Shown here: piece after piece, positions 1-5,126 of the stretch
How positions within the stretch are numbered: the stretch's first letter is position 1
Layout of the letters: every line of letters starts with the position of its first letter
Assembly: GCA_003538615.1 (NCBI GenBank)
Contig: DPRT01000070.1
Coordinates: 5,368 to 11,163 of the forward strand
Length of the DNA stretch: 5,796 nucleotides
Direction: 5' to 3'
Origin: Holophagaceae bacterium
Lineage (GTDB): Bacteria; Acidobacteriota; Holophagae; Holophagales; Holophagaceae
Program-made: the position numbers and the translations under genes
The notes under the pieces: generated by a model
Told to the model about the DNA's origin: nothing
Seen by the model: the letters and a program-made list of their open reading frames with translations, nothing else
Database searches by the model: none

Positions 1-519
1 GCCGCGGAACCCATCCTCGCCGCGAAGGCCGCCCCGCTCCCCCCCCACATCCCTCCAGCCCCTGCGCCCGAGGCCGAGGCCCCCCCGGAACCTGCGCCCC
101 ATCACGATGAGCGCTCCCAGGCCCTGCTTCGCGTGAAGAAGCGCACCCGCAGCCTCCTGCTGGCCATGCCCGAGGGCCCGGATCGCGACCGGGTGGCCGC
201 CTACCTCAGCGAGGACGGCTACGGCCACGTGCGCTGCGCCGACACCCTCACGGACCTGCTGGAATGCCTGGACCGCCCCCCCATCCACCTGATCCTGGTG
301 GACGGCGGCGTGGCCGAGCTCCAGGGCCTGGCCCTGGCCTCCCTGCTCCAGCACCGCCTGGGCGAGGAGATGCCGCCGGTGATCCTCGCAGAGGACTCCG
401 TGGATGCGGAGCTGGTGCTGGGGGCCCAGGAGACAGGCGTGGCCCAGATCCTGGTGAAGCCCTACGAACCGGACGCCGACTTCGCCCGCATGATCGAGGA
501 GCACCTGGGCCTCGGCTAG
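1..519 (+). CDS. C-terminal part of a protein with a degenerate receiver (REC-like) domain; 5' end outside window
   Basis: The frame is open from the first base, so this is the last 172 codons of a longer gene. A GTG at 133 could start a 128-residue protein, but the same frame continues upstream without a stop. Residues 1-44 are a Pro/Ala/Glu-rich low-complexity linker, as commonly joins two domains. Residues about 49-170 follow the alternating beta/alpha pattern of a response-regulator receiver: RSLLLAMP (beta1), HLILVDGG (beta3, with candidate phospho-acceptor Asp101), PPVILAED (beta4) and QILVKPYEPD (beta5, with the conserved Lys153-Pro). The acidic pair expected after beta1 is absent (MPEGPD), and the Ser/Thr expected after beta4 is Ala/Glu. 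It may therefore be a pseudo-receiver that does not bind magnesium normally. The N-terminal domain is unseen and the function unknown. It ends 31 nt before lolC. Fold call fairly confident; role not. Confidence 0.7.
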   Translation, partial: AAEPILAAKAAPLPPHIPPAPAPEAEAPPEPAPHHDERSQALLRVKKRTRSLLLAMPEGPDRDRVAAYLSEDGYGHVRCADTLTDLLECLDRPPIHLILVDGGVAELQGLALASLLQHRLGEEMPPVILAEDSVDAELVLGAQETGVAQILVKPYEPDADFARMIEEHLGLG

Positions 520-521
520 GG

Positions 522-538
522 TCTGCTTTCAAAGCGGA
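522..538 (+). repeat. Short inverted repeat between the REC-like gene and lolC
   Basis: The arms TCTGCTT (522-528) and AAGCGGA (532-538) pair over seven positions, one of them G-T, around a 3-nt loop. It lies just after the stop codon at 517-519 and directly abuts the -10-like hexamer of lolC. No T-run follows, so it is not a convincing intrinsic terminator. It could be a 3' stabilising hairpin, an operator, or chance. Confidence 0.25.
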
Positions 539-544
539 TACCCT
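539..544 (+). promoter_or_regulatory. Candidate -10 element of leaderless lolC mRNA
   Basis: TACCCT fits the TANNNT form of a bacterial -10 box and ends exactly 6 nt before the lolC ATG at 551. If used, transcription would begin at or next to the A of the start codon. There is no Shine-Dalgarno sequence in the 31-nt gap, which agrees with leaderless translation. No clear -35 is visible. The support comes mainly from the same arrangement recurring at four other genes in this window. Confidence 0.42.
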
Positions 545-550
545 GGTGCC

Positions 551-1777
551 ATGCCCTTGTTCGAACGCACCATCGCCGACCGCTACCTGAAGACCCACCG
601 CAAGGGGGCCTTCGTGCGGATCATGGTGACCCTCACCCGGTTCGGGACGGCCCTGGGCGTTTTCGCCATGGTGGTGACCCTGGCCCTGATGAACGGCATC
701 CGCGAAGAGATCCAGGCCACCCTCTTCAGCGCCACGGCGCATTTCACCGTGTTCCACCTGGCCGGGGACATTCCGGACACCGAAGGGTCCCTGAAGGCCA
801 CCCGGGCCGTATCCGGCGTGCAGGCCGTCTCGCCCATCCGCCTGGAGAAGGGCCTGCTGCGCCGCGCCGGCAGCGAGATGCCGCCGGAGCCCGTGGTGGT
901 GAAGGCCGTGGACCCAGCCACCGCCCACGGCACTTCCAGCATCTTCGACTCCATGAAACCGATCGCCGTGGAGCAGCTCAAGGAGGGCGAGATCGTCCTG
1001 GGCAAGGAGCTGGCCCAGCGCCTCGGCCTCCAGGTGGGCGACACCGTGGCCATGGCCTTCTTCCGCCTGGAACTGGGGCTCGGCGGCCAGCAGCCCAAGG
1101 TGGCCGCCTTCCGCGTGGCCGGCACCTTCCACAGCCACAGTTCCGAGTACGACAAGGCCTGGGCCTTCATCCACCTGGCGGACAGCATGCGGATCGCCCG
1201 GTCGGAGGGCCGCGCCGAGATGATCGAGGTGCGCGCCCGCAGCATCGACGCCATCGAGGAAGTCAAGGGCCGGGTGCTGGAGGTGCTGGGACCCGGGTAC
1301 ATGGCCACGGATCTGCGGGAGTCCAACAAGACGCTCTTCGCGGCCCTGGCCCTGGAGAAATGGGGCTTCGCCGCCGTCTTCGGGCTCATCGTGCTGGTGG
1401 CCGCCTTCAACATCGTGGCCTCGCTGGTGCTGCTGGTGACGGAGAAGCGCCGGGATCTGGGCGTGCTGCTGGCCCTGGGCGCCACGCCCCGGCAGATCCA
1501 GCGGCTCTTCGAACTTCAAGGGCTGCGCATCGGCGCCGTGGGCACTGCCTGGGGCCTGGGCGTGAGCGTGCCGCTCTGCCTGGTGCTGGACCACTTCAGG
1601 CTCCTGAAGCTGCCCGCCGCCGTCTACGACTTCATCACCTACATGCCCTTCCGGCTCAAGGTGCTGGACATCCTTCTGGTGGCGGTCTTCCCCCTGCTGG
1701 TGTCCTGGCTGGCGGCCCGCTACCCCGCCAAGAAGGCCGCGGCCCTGGATCCCGTCGACGCGCTGAGGGCCGAATGA
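551..1777 (+). CDS. lolC: LolC/LolE-type ABC transporter permease (FtsX/MacB fold)
   Basis: This is the membrane subunit of a lipoprotein-releasing ABC system, which in the Lol family extracts outer-membrane lipoproteins from the inner membrane and passes them to a periplasmic carrier. Its 408 residues match the usual 400-415. Topology is that of LolC/E: a cytoplasmic N-terminus (RYLKTHRKGAF), TM1 at about 28-49, a large periplasmic domain at about 50-270, then TM2 (272-297), TM3 (324-346) and TM4 (370-390). The cytoplasmic coupling loop after TM2 carries the family signature EKRRDLGVLLALGATPRQI (298-316). The C-terminus YPAKKAAALDPVDALR is also characteristic. It overlaps the ATPase gene by ATGA, so the two are co-translated. 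Only one permease gene is present here, so the complex may be a homodimer (LolF-like) or the partner may lie elsewhere. The choice between LolC and LolE is not resolvable. A MacB/FtsX-type exporter is the alternative, less likely because the adjacent ATPase is LolD-like. Confidence 0.85.
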   Translation: MPLFERTIADRYLKTHRKGAFVRIMVTLTRFGTALGVFAMVVTLALMNGIREEIQATLFSATAHFTVFHLAGDIPDTEGSLKATRAVSGVQAVSPIRLEKGLLRRAGSEMPPEPVVVKAVDPATAHGTSSIFDSMKPIAVEQLKEGEIVLGKELAQRLGLQVGDTVAMAFFRLELGLGGQQPKVAAFRVAGTFHSHSSEYDKAWAFIHLADSMRIARSEGRAEMIEVRARSIDAIEEVKGRVLEVLGPGYMATDLRESNKTLFAALALEKWGFAAVFGLIVLVAAFNIVASLVLLVTEKRRDLGVLLALGATPRQIQRLFELQGLRIGAVGTAWGLGVSVPLCLVLDHFRLLKLPAAVYDFITYMPFRLKVLDILLVAVFPLLVSWLAARYPAKKAAALDPVDALRAE

Positions 1778-2424
1778 TCGGACAGCCGCTTTCCATCCAG
1801 GGCCTGCGCAAGACCTATCCCGGCAACGCCCACCCGGTCTTCGATGGCTTCGACCTCGAGGTCGAGGCGGGCAGCCTCTGCGCCATCGTGGGCGTGTCGG
1901 GCGTGGGGAAGACCACCCTGCTGAACTGCGTGGCGGGCCTCGATCATTGGGAAGCCGGTGGCATCACCATCGGGGGGGATCCCGTGCCCGAGGGCGCCGA
2001 GGCCCGGGCCCTCTACCGCCGCCGCCGGGTGGGCCTGGCCTTCCAGCAGCCCCACCTGCTGCCGGAGTTCACCGTGCGGGAGAACCTGCGGATGCCCCTG
2101 CTCATCGATGGCGAAGCCTCCACCGAAGGCGAGGTCTGGATTGGACAGCTGTTGTCCACCGTGGGCCTGGGCGACCTGGGCGAGCGCCTGCCCGGTCAGC
2201 TCTCCGGCGGCCAGGCCGCCCGGGCGGGTCTGGCCCGGGCCCTGGTGCGCAGGCCCGCCCTCTGGCTGCTGGACGAGCCCACGGGCAACCTCGACCCCGC
2301 CACGGCGGAGGAGGTCTTCGGCTTCCTGATGGGCCTCCACGCGGAGCTGCGCCCCACCACCCTGCTCGTCACCCACAACCCCGGCCTGGCCGAACGCTGC
2401 ATGCGGACCGTACGGCTGGGCTGA
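1774..2424 (+). CDS. lolD: LolD-like ABC transporter ATP-binding protein
   Basis: This 216-residue nucleotide-binding subunit should power the adjacent permease from the cytoplasmic face. All ABC motifs are present in order: Walker A GVSGVGKTT (40-48), Q-loop FQQ (90-92), signature LSGGQ (143-147), Walker B LWLLDEP (163-169, with Asp167 and catalytic Glu168), D-loop NLD (172-174) and switch His201. The stretch HLLPEFTVRENLRMPLLI (94-111) is particularly typical of LolD. The start is ATG 1774, sharing ATGA with the permease stop and preceded by GAGGG at 1765-1769, a short-spaced Shine-Dalgarno inside the permease gene. The frame is open further upstream to 1360, but that part is an out-of-frame reading of the permease. 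After LSGGQ the usual Q-R-V-x-I-A-R reads AARAGLAR, a mild departure. The stop abuts the convergent ruvX stop with no intergenic space. Confidence 0.92.
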   Translation: MIGQPLSIQGLRKTYPGNAHPVFDGFDLEVEAGSLCAIVGVSGVGKTTLLNCVAGLDHWEAGGITIGGDPVPEGAEARALYRRRRVGLAFQQPHLLPEFTVRENLRMPLLIDGEASTEGEVWIGQLLSTVGLGDLGERLPGQLSGGQAARAGLARALVRRPALWLLDEPTGNLDPATAEEVFGFLMGLHAELRPTTLLVTHNPGLAERCMRTVRLG

Positions 2425-2440
2425 TCAGTTCAGCTCGGCC
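2414..2440 (+). other. Hairpin across the lolD/ruvX stop codons (candidate 3' end structure)
   Basis: In + strand RNA the arms 2414-2424 (GGCTGGGCTGA) and 2430-2440 (TCAGCTCGGCC) form an 11-bp stem with two G-U pairs around the 5-nt loop TCAGT. On the opposite strand the two wobbles become A-C mismatches, so the structure favours the lolCD transcript. No U-tract follows, so it is not a classical intrinsic terminator. It could stabilise or define the lolCD 3' end. The arms are also coding sequence for both genes, so chance cannot be excluded. Confidence 0.3.
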
Positions 2441-2862
2441 GCGGGAATCCCCTTCGCCCGCCGGGCTTCCAGCAGCTCACCCAGGATCACCGCCGCCGCT
2501 GCCGCATCCAGCAGGAGCTTCCGCTTCTCGGGCTTCACGCCCCGCTCCCGCAGGAGGCGCTCGGCCTCGGCGCTGCTGAGGTGCTCGTTGGCGAAGCGCA
2601 GGGGCAGGCCCGTCCGGACCGCCAGGGCCTCGCCGAAGGCCCTGGCCGCAGGCGCTGTGGCGCTTTCGGCCCCGTCCTTGTGGCGGGGCAGGCCCACGCA
2701 AAGGGCCTGCACGCCCTCCTCCTTGCAGAGCCGCGCCAGGCGGTCGAGCGTGCGCGCCTCCTCCTGGGGCCACACCTCGAAGGGCGAGGCCAGGATCTCC
2801 AGCTCGTCCGAAAAGGCGAGGCCGATCTTCTTCGTGCCGTGGTCTATCGCAAGCCAGCGCAT
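2425..2862 (-). CDS. ruvX: RuvX/YqgF-family putative pre-16S rRNA nuclease / Holliday-junction resolvase-like protein
   Basis: This RNase H-fold protein of 145 residues is of normal family length (about 135-150). YqgF in E. coli acts in 16S rRNA 5' end maturation, and the family was earlier proposed as an alternative Holliday-junction resolvase. Visible motifs are the N-terminal LAIDHGTKKIGLAFSD (4-19, with metal-binding Asp7), VGLPRHKDGAES (56-67), NEHLSSAEA (92-100) and the C-terminal DAAAAAVILGELL (119-131, with Asp119). The usual D-E-R-L of the third motif reads N-E-H-L here, so the carboxylates Asp7, Glu93 and Asp119 are kept while the flanking Asp and Arg are replaced. The ATG at 2862 is set by the N-terminal motif and by a TAGGAT hexamer 6 nt upstream. 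The stop is flush against lolD (convergent), and ogt diverges across 17 bp. Confidence 0.9.
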   Translation of the reverse strand: MRWLAIDHGTKKIGLAFSDELEILASPFEVWPQEEARTLDRLARLCKEEGVQALCVGLPRHKDGAESATAPAARAFGEALAVRTGLPLRFANEHLSSAEAERLLRERGVKPEKRKLLLDAAAAAVILGELLEARRAKGIPAAELN

Positions 2863-2867
2863 CGCCC

Positions 2868-2873
2868 CATCCT
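2868..2873 (+). promoter_or_regulatory. Candidate -10 element of leaderless ogt mRNA, overlapping the ruvX -10
   Basis: CATCCT ends exactly 6 nt before the ogt ATG at 2880. It matches TATAAT at only three positions, but shares the form (C/T)ANNCT with the hexamers before lolC, murB and ftsQ. There is no Shine-Dalgarno upstream of ogt. It overlaps the opposite-strand hexamer of ruvX by five bases. A -35 box, if any, would lie within ruvX, and none is obvious. Confidence 0.38.
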
Positions 2874-2874
2874 A
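2869..2874 (-). promoter_or_regulatory. Candidate -10 element of leaderless ruvX mRNA
   Basis: Read on the minus strand this is TAGGAT, matching TATAAT at four positions. It ends exactly 6 nt before the ruvX ATG (spacer GGGGCG). The G-rich spacer could act as a weak Shine-Dalgarno instead, but the 17-bp gap leaves no room for a promoter upstream of a leader unless that promoter lies inside ogt. The same base pairs form the candidate ogt -10 in the other direction. Confidence 0.42.
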
Positions 2875-2879
2875 GCCCC

Positions 2880-3383
2880 ATGTCCGCCCGCACCCTCACC
2901 TTCGCCACCGCCCTGGGCCGACTCCGCCTGAGATGGACAGCCGAGGGCGTCGACCTGCTGCGGCTTACAGATACGCTCGACCGCGAGGAGGCCCGGGAGG
3001 CCCCAGCCTGGGTGCTGGAAGCCGTGCGCCGGCTCATGGCCCATCTCGCCGGGAAGCCCCAGGACCTGAAAGACATTCCGCTGGACCTGTCGGGCCTGAC
3101 CCCCTTCCAGCGGCGCGTGGCCGAGGTGCTGCGCGCCACGGCGCCCGGGCAGACCCTCAGCTACGGCGAGGTGGCCCTGCTGGCGGGCCGCCCCGGCGCG
3201 GCCCGGGCCGTGGGCCAGGCCGTGAAGGCCAATCCGGTGCTGATCCTTGTCCCCTGCCACCGCGTGGTGGCTTCGAAGGGCCCCGGCGGCTGGAGCGCCT
3301 TCGGGTCGCCGGAGGTCAAGGCGCGGCTGCTGGCGCTGGAGAGGCCGCATACTGGACCCGATGACGCGCCCGCTGCCCGATGA
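2880..3383 (+). CDS. ogt: Methylated-DNA--[protein]-cysteine S-methyltransferase (O6-alkylguanine repair, Ogt type)
   Basis: This is a suicide DNA-repair protein that moves the alkyl group from O6-alkylguanine to its own cysteine. At 167 residues it is the normal Ogt/AGT length. Residues 1-70 form the variable N-terminal domain, opening with ALGRLRLRWTAEGVDLL, the usual start of the family. The C-terminal ATase domain (about 72-154) has TPFQRRVAEVL, SYGEVA (Tyr95), AARAVGQAVKANP (helix-turn-helix with arginine finger Arg109, then Asn118-Pro119) and the active site VPCHRVV with acceptor Cys126. All catalytic elements look intact. It has no Ada-type regulatory domain. It opens a (+) strand cluster and overlaps murB by 23 nt in another frame, so expression is probably linked to cell-wall genes. 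No visible Shine-Dalgarno precedes the ATG. Confidence 0.93.
   Translation: MSARTLTFATALGRLRLRWTAEGVDLLRLTDTLDREEAREAPAWVLEAVRRLMAHLAGKPQDLKDIPLDLSGLTPFQRRVAEVLRATAPGQTLSYGEVALLAGRPGAARAVGQAVKANPVLILVPCHRVVASKGPGGWSAFGSPEVKARLLALERPHTGPDDAPAAR
3348..3353 (+). promoter_or_regulatory. Candidate internal -10 element of murB, inside ogt
   Basis: CATACT matches TATAAT at four positions and ends 7 nt before the murB ATG at 3361. The purine-rich GGAGAGG at 3338-3344 is 16 nt from the ATG, too far for a normal Shine-Dalgarno. This would allow murB to be transcribed independently of ogt as a leaderless mRNA. The element lies in ogt coding sequence, so chance is possible. Confidence 0.33.
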
Positions 3384-4248
3384 CCTGCTGAAGGTTCCGC
3401 ACCGCCGGGACGTGCCCTTCGCGCGGCTCACCACCTTGGGCGTGGGCGGGCTCTGCCGCTGGCTCTTCGAGCCCACCACCGAAGCCGAAGCCCAGGCCTT
3501 CGTCCGCGCCTGCGCCAAGGAGGGCCTGCCCTGGCGGGTGCTGGGGGGGGGCTCGAACCTGGTGGTGCTGGGGGACATCGACACGCCCGTGCTGCGGCTC
3601 GCCTTCCCGAAGACCATCCAACGCCAGGACACCCGCATCACGGCGCCCGCCAGCCACGGCCACATCGCCCTGGCGGAAGCCGCCGCGGCGGCGGGGCTGT
3701 CGGGCCTGGAGTTCGCCAGCGGCATCCCCGGATCCCTGGGGGGCGCCATCCGCATGAACGCCGGGGCCTATGGCCGCGAGTGGGTGGACGTGCTGGCGCG
3801 CTACCGCTTCCTCACCCCCGAGGGCGAGCTGGTGGACAAGGCCCCGGAGCCCGGCGAGTTCACCTACCGCTGGAGCTTCCTCACCGGGGGCCGCGTGGTG
3901 CTGTCCGCCACGGCCCGGCTGGCAGAGGGGGATCCTGCGGTGATCCGCACCCAGGTGGCCGAGTACCGGGCGAAGCGCGGCACCAGCCAGCCCCTGTCCA
4001 AGCGCAACGCCGGCTGCATCTTCAAGAACCCGCCGGGCCAGAGCGCCGGACGCCTCATCGATCAGGCGGGCCTCAAGGGCCTGCGCGTGGGCGATGCCGA
4101 GGTGAGCCCCGAGCACGCCAACTTCCTGGTCAACCACGGCCACGCCACCGCCGCCGAGTTCGCCGATCTGATGGAGCAGGTCCGAGCGAAGGTGCGGGAG
4201 GCTTCCGGGGTGGAGCTGGAGCCCGAAGTGGAGATCTGGCGGGGATAG
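3361..4248 (+). CDS. murB: UDP-N-acetylenolpyruvoylglucosamine reductase MurB (type II)
   Basis: MurB is a cytoplasmic flavoenzyme that reduces UDP-GlcNAc-enolpyruvate to UDP-MurNAc with NADPH, the second committed step of peptidoglycan synthesis. The protein has 295 residues. Visible motifs are TTLGVGG (24-30), the FAD-binding VLGGGSNLVV (60-69), GIPGSLGGAIRMNAGAYG (121-138), FTYRWS with catalytic Arg170, AGCIFKNPPGQSAGRLID (217-234), AGLKG, SPEHANFLVN (249-258) and the C-terminal LEPEVEIW with the probable catalytic Glu289. The compact YRWS region and overall length fit the type II subfamily. The proton-donor serine of the AGSxFKNP motif is cysteine here (Cys219). The start is ATG 3361: the frame is open back to 3247, but that part is an out-of-frame reading of ogt and lacks MurB similarity. 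FtsQ follows after 28 nt. A nine-G run (3543-3551) lies in the FAD motif. Confidence 0.95.
   Translation: MTRPLPDDLLKVPHRRDVPFARLTTLGVGGLCRWLFEPTTEAEAQAFVRACAKEGLPWRVLGGGSNLVVLGDIDTPVLRLAFPKTIQRQDTRITAPASHGHIALAEAAAAAGLSGLEFASGIPGSLGGAIRMNAGAYGREWVDVLARYRFLTPEGELVDKAPEPGEFTYRWSFLTGGRVVLSATARLAEGDPAVIRTQVAEYRAKRGTSQPLSKRNAGCIFKNPPGQSAGRLIDQAGLKGLRVGDAEVSPEHANFLVNHGHATAAEFADLMEQVRAKVREASGVELEPEVEIWRG
3543..3551 (+). repeat. Homopolymer run of nine G within murB
   Basis: Nine consecutive G encode most of Gly-Gly-Gly in the FAD-binding LGGGSN motif. It is the longest mononucleotide run I see in the window and a potential slippage or sequencing-error site. The murB frame is intact on both sides as given. 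Confidence 0.9.
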
Positions 4249-4264
4249 TCCGGAGTCGAAGCTG

Positions 4265-4270
4265 TAGACT
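4265..4270 (+). promoter_or_regulatory. Candidate -10 element of leaderless ftsQ mRNA
   Basis: TAGACT matches TATAAT at four positions and ends exactly 6 nt before the GTG at 4277, in the 28-nt gap after murB. The only Shine-Dalgarno-like string in the gap, GGAG at 4252-4255, is 21 nt from the GTG, too far to serve. The spacing favours GTG 4277 over the in-frame ATG 4283 as the start. No -35 is evident. Confidence 0.42.
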
Positions 4271-4276
4271 GACCCC

Positions 4277-5065
4277 GTGTCCATGCTCCCCCGTACCCGC
4301 CCCAAGCGCCCCTGGCTCCCCTGGGCCCGGGCGGGAATCACCCTGGCGGTGCTGGGCGGGGTCGGCTGGGGGCTCATGGAATTGGGCACCCAGTACCTGG
4401 GGCTCCAGAAGCTCACCATCGAGCAGGTGAACGTCAGCGGCTGCCGGGGCGAGCGTCAGGCCGAAATCCAGGCCCTGGCCGAAGGGCTGGTGCTGGGGAA
4501 GCCCCTCTTCTGGGTGGACGCGGAGGACCTGCGCGCCCGCATCGAGGCCAAGCGCTGGGTGCGGAGCCTCCAGATCCGCAAGGACCCTCCCGACCGCCTC
4601 AGCCTCGTGCTGGAGGAGCGGAATCCCGTCCTCTGGCTGGTGCGGAGCAACGGTGTATTCCTTGTTTCGGACGACGGCATCCTGCTGGATCGTGTCAATC
4701 AGGCGAACCTAAATCCCATTCCCGTGGTGGTGGACCCGGCCAGCCAGACAGATCAGGGACTGGCCCGGCTCGTGAGTGTTGCCCGGGCTTTGAGGGAAAA
4801 GCAGCAGGGCTTTTATGAGCGGGTCACGGAGCTCCGGTGGAGCCAAAAGGGGCCTGTGGCCTACATCGAAGGCCTTCCCGCGCCAATCTACCTTTCCCGC
4901 CAGGATGTGACGAAAAACGTGCCTAATTTTCAGGGCCTCTTCGTAGACCGCCTCTCCCAGCGACCGGATCTGGCCCGGCTCCGCTACATCGACCTGCGCT
5001 GGGACGAGGAGGTGGCCGTAGGGGAACCCGAGGATGACCCGGTCCCGGCCAAGCCGGGACGCTGA
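4277..5065 (+). CDS. ftsQ: Cell division protein FtsQ (DivIB family)
   Basis: FtsQ is a single-pass inner-membrane divisome protein that links early components to FtsB/FtsL and FtsW/FtsI. The product is 262 residues with the expected order. A short basic cytoplasmic tail (RTRPKRPW) is followed by one TM helix at about 18-38, then a POTRA domain at about 45-114 (LTIEQVNVSGCRG through VRSLQIRKDPPDRLSLVLEE). The FtsQ beta domain runs to about 247, with ERNPVLWLV, a DGILLDRV turn and the terminal RYIDLRWDEEVAV. A short acidic/proline tail ends it. Sequence conservation is low in this family, and the call rests on these motifs plus position between murB and ftsA. The start is GTG 4277 or ATG 4283; I prefer GTG for its spacing to TAGACT. 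The second half, about 4660-4960, uses more A/T-ending codons than its neighbours (for example CTA, AAT, ATT, TTT, TAT). Confidence 0.92.
   Translation: MSMLPRTRPKRPWLPWARAGITLAVLGGVGWGLMELGTQYLGLQKLTIEQVNVSGCRGERQAEIQALAEGLVLGKPLFWVDAEDLRARIEAKRWVRSLQIRKDPPDRLSLVLEERNPVLWLVRSNGVFLVSDDGILLDRVNQANLNPIPVVVDPASQTDQGLARLVSVARALREKQQGFYERVTELRWSQKGPVAYIEGLPAPIYLSRQDVTKNVPNFQGLFVDRLSQRPDLARLRYIDLRWDEEVAVGEPEDDPVPAKPGR
5042..5060 (+). other. Perfect 8-bp hairpin at the 3' end of ftsQ
   Basis: GTCCCGGC (5042-5049) and GCCGGGAC (5053-5060) are perfect reverse complements around the 3-nt loop CAA, immediately before the ftsQ stop codon at 5063-5065. The nearest T-run (5090-5093) is about 30 nt downstream, so this is not a standard intrinsic terminator. 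It could be a processing, stability or attenuation element separating ftsQ from ftsA in the mRNA. Confidence 0.5.
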
Positions 5066-5126
5066 GCAGAAGCGGAAGACCCAAGTCTATTTTCCGGGCG
5101 CAAAGGCTCGAACCCAGCTCAAAACT

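Noticed and set aside
39..86. C8 (39-46) and C7 (80-86) runs as phase-variation tracts
   Set aside because: They fall in a proline-rich linker where CCC codons are expected, and the frame is continuous.
133..135. GTG as the real start of a stand-alone 128-residue receiver protein
   Set aside because: The frame is open through the whole upstream 132 nt and encodes a typical interdomain linker, so a longer gene is more likely, though an internal start cannot be excluded.
248..1594. 448-codon open frame on the minus strand across the REC-like gene and lolC
   Set aside because: Its product is His/Gly/Ala/Arg-rich with no recognisable domain. It mirrors a well-supported gene with clear motifs on the plus strand; long antisense frames are expected at this GC content.
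1360..1773. Upstream extension of the lolD frame
   Set aside because: The extension is an Arg/Gly/Ala-rich out-of-frame reading of the permease; ATG 1774 with the ATGA overlap starts where ABC ATPase similarity begins.
3247..3360. Upstream extension of the murB frame
   Set aside because: It translates ogt out of frame into Arg/Trp-rich sequence; MurB similarity begins after ATG 3361.
2844..3755. 303-codon minus-strand frame across ogt and the start of murB
   Set aside because: No domain-like content, and it lies opposite Ogt, whose active-site PCHR motif is intact.
3316..4419. 367-codon open frame on the minus strand across murB
   Set aside because: Low-complexity product opposite a MurB with all family motifs; a GC-driven shadow frame.
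5042..5093. Intrinsic terminator after ftsQ (hairpin plus TTTT)
   Set aside because: The T-run is about 30 nt from the stem and only four T long, so the arrangement does not meet the usual terminator form.
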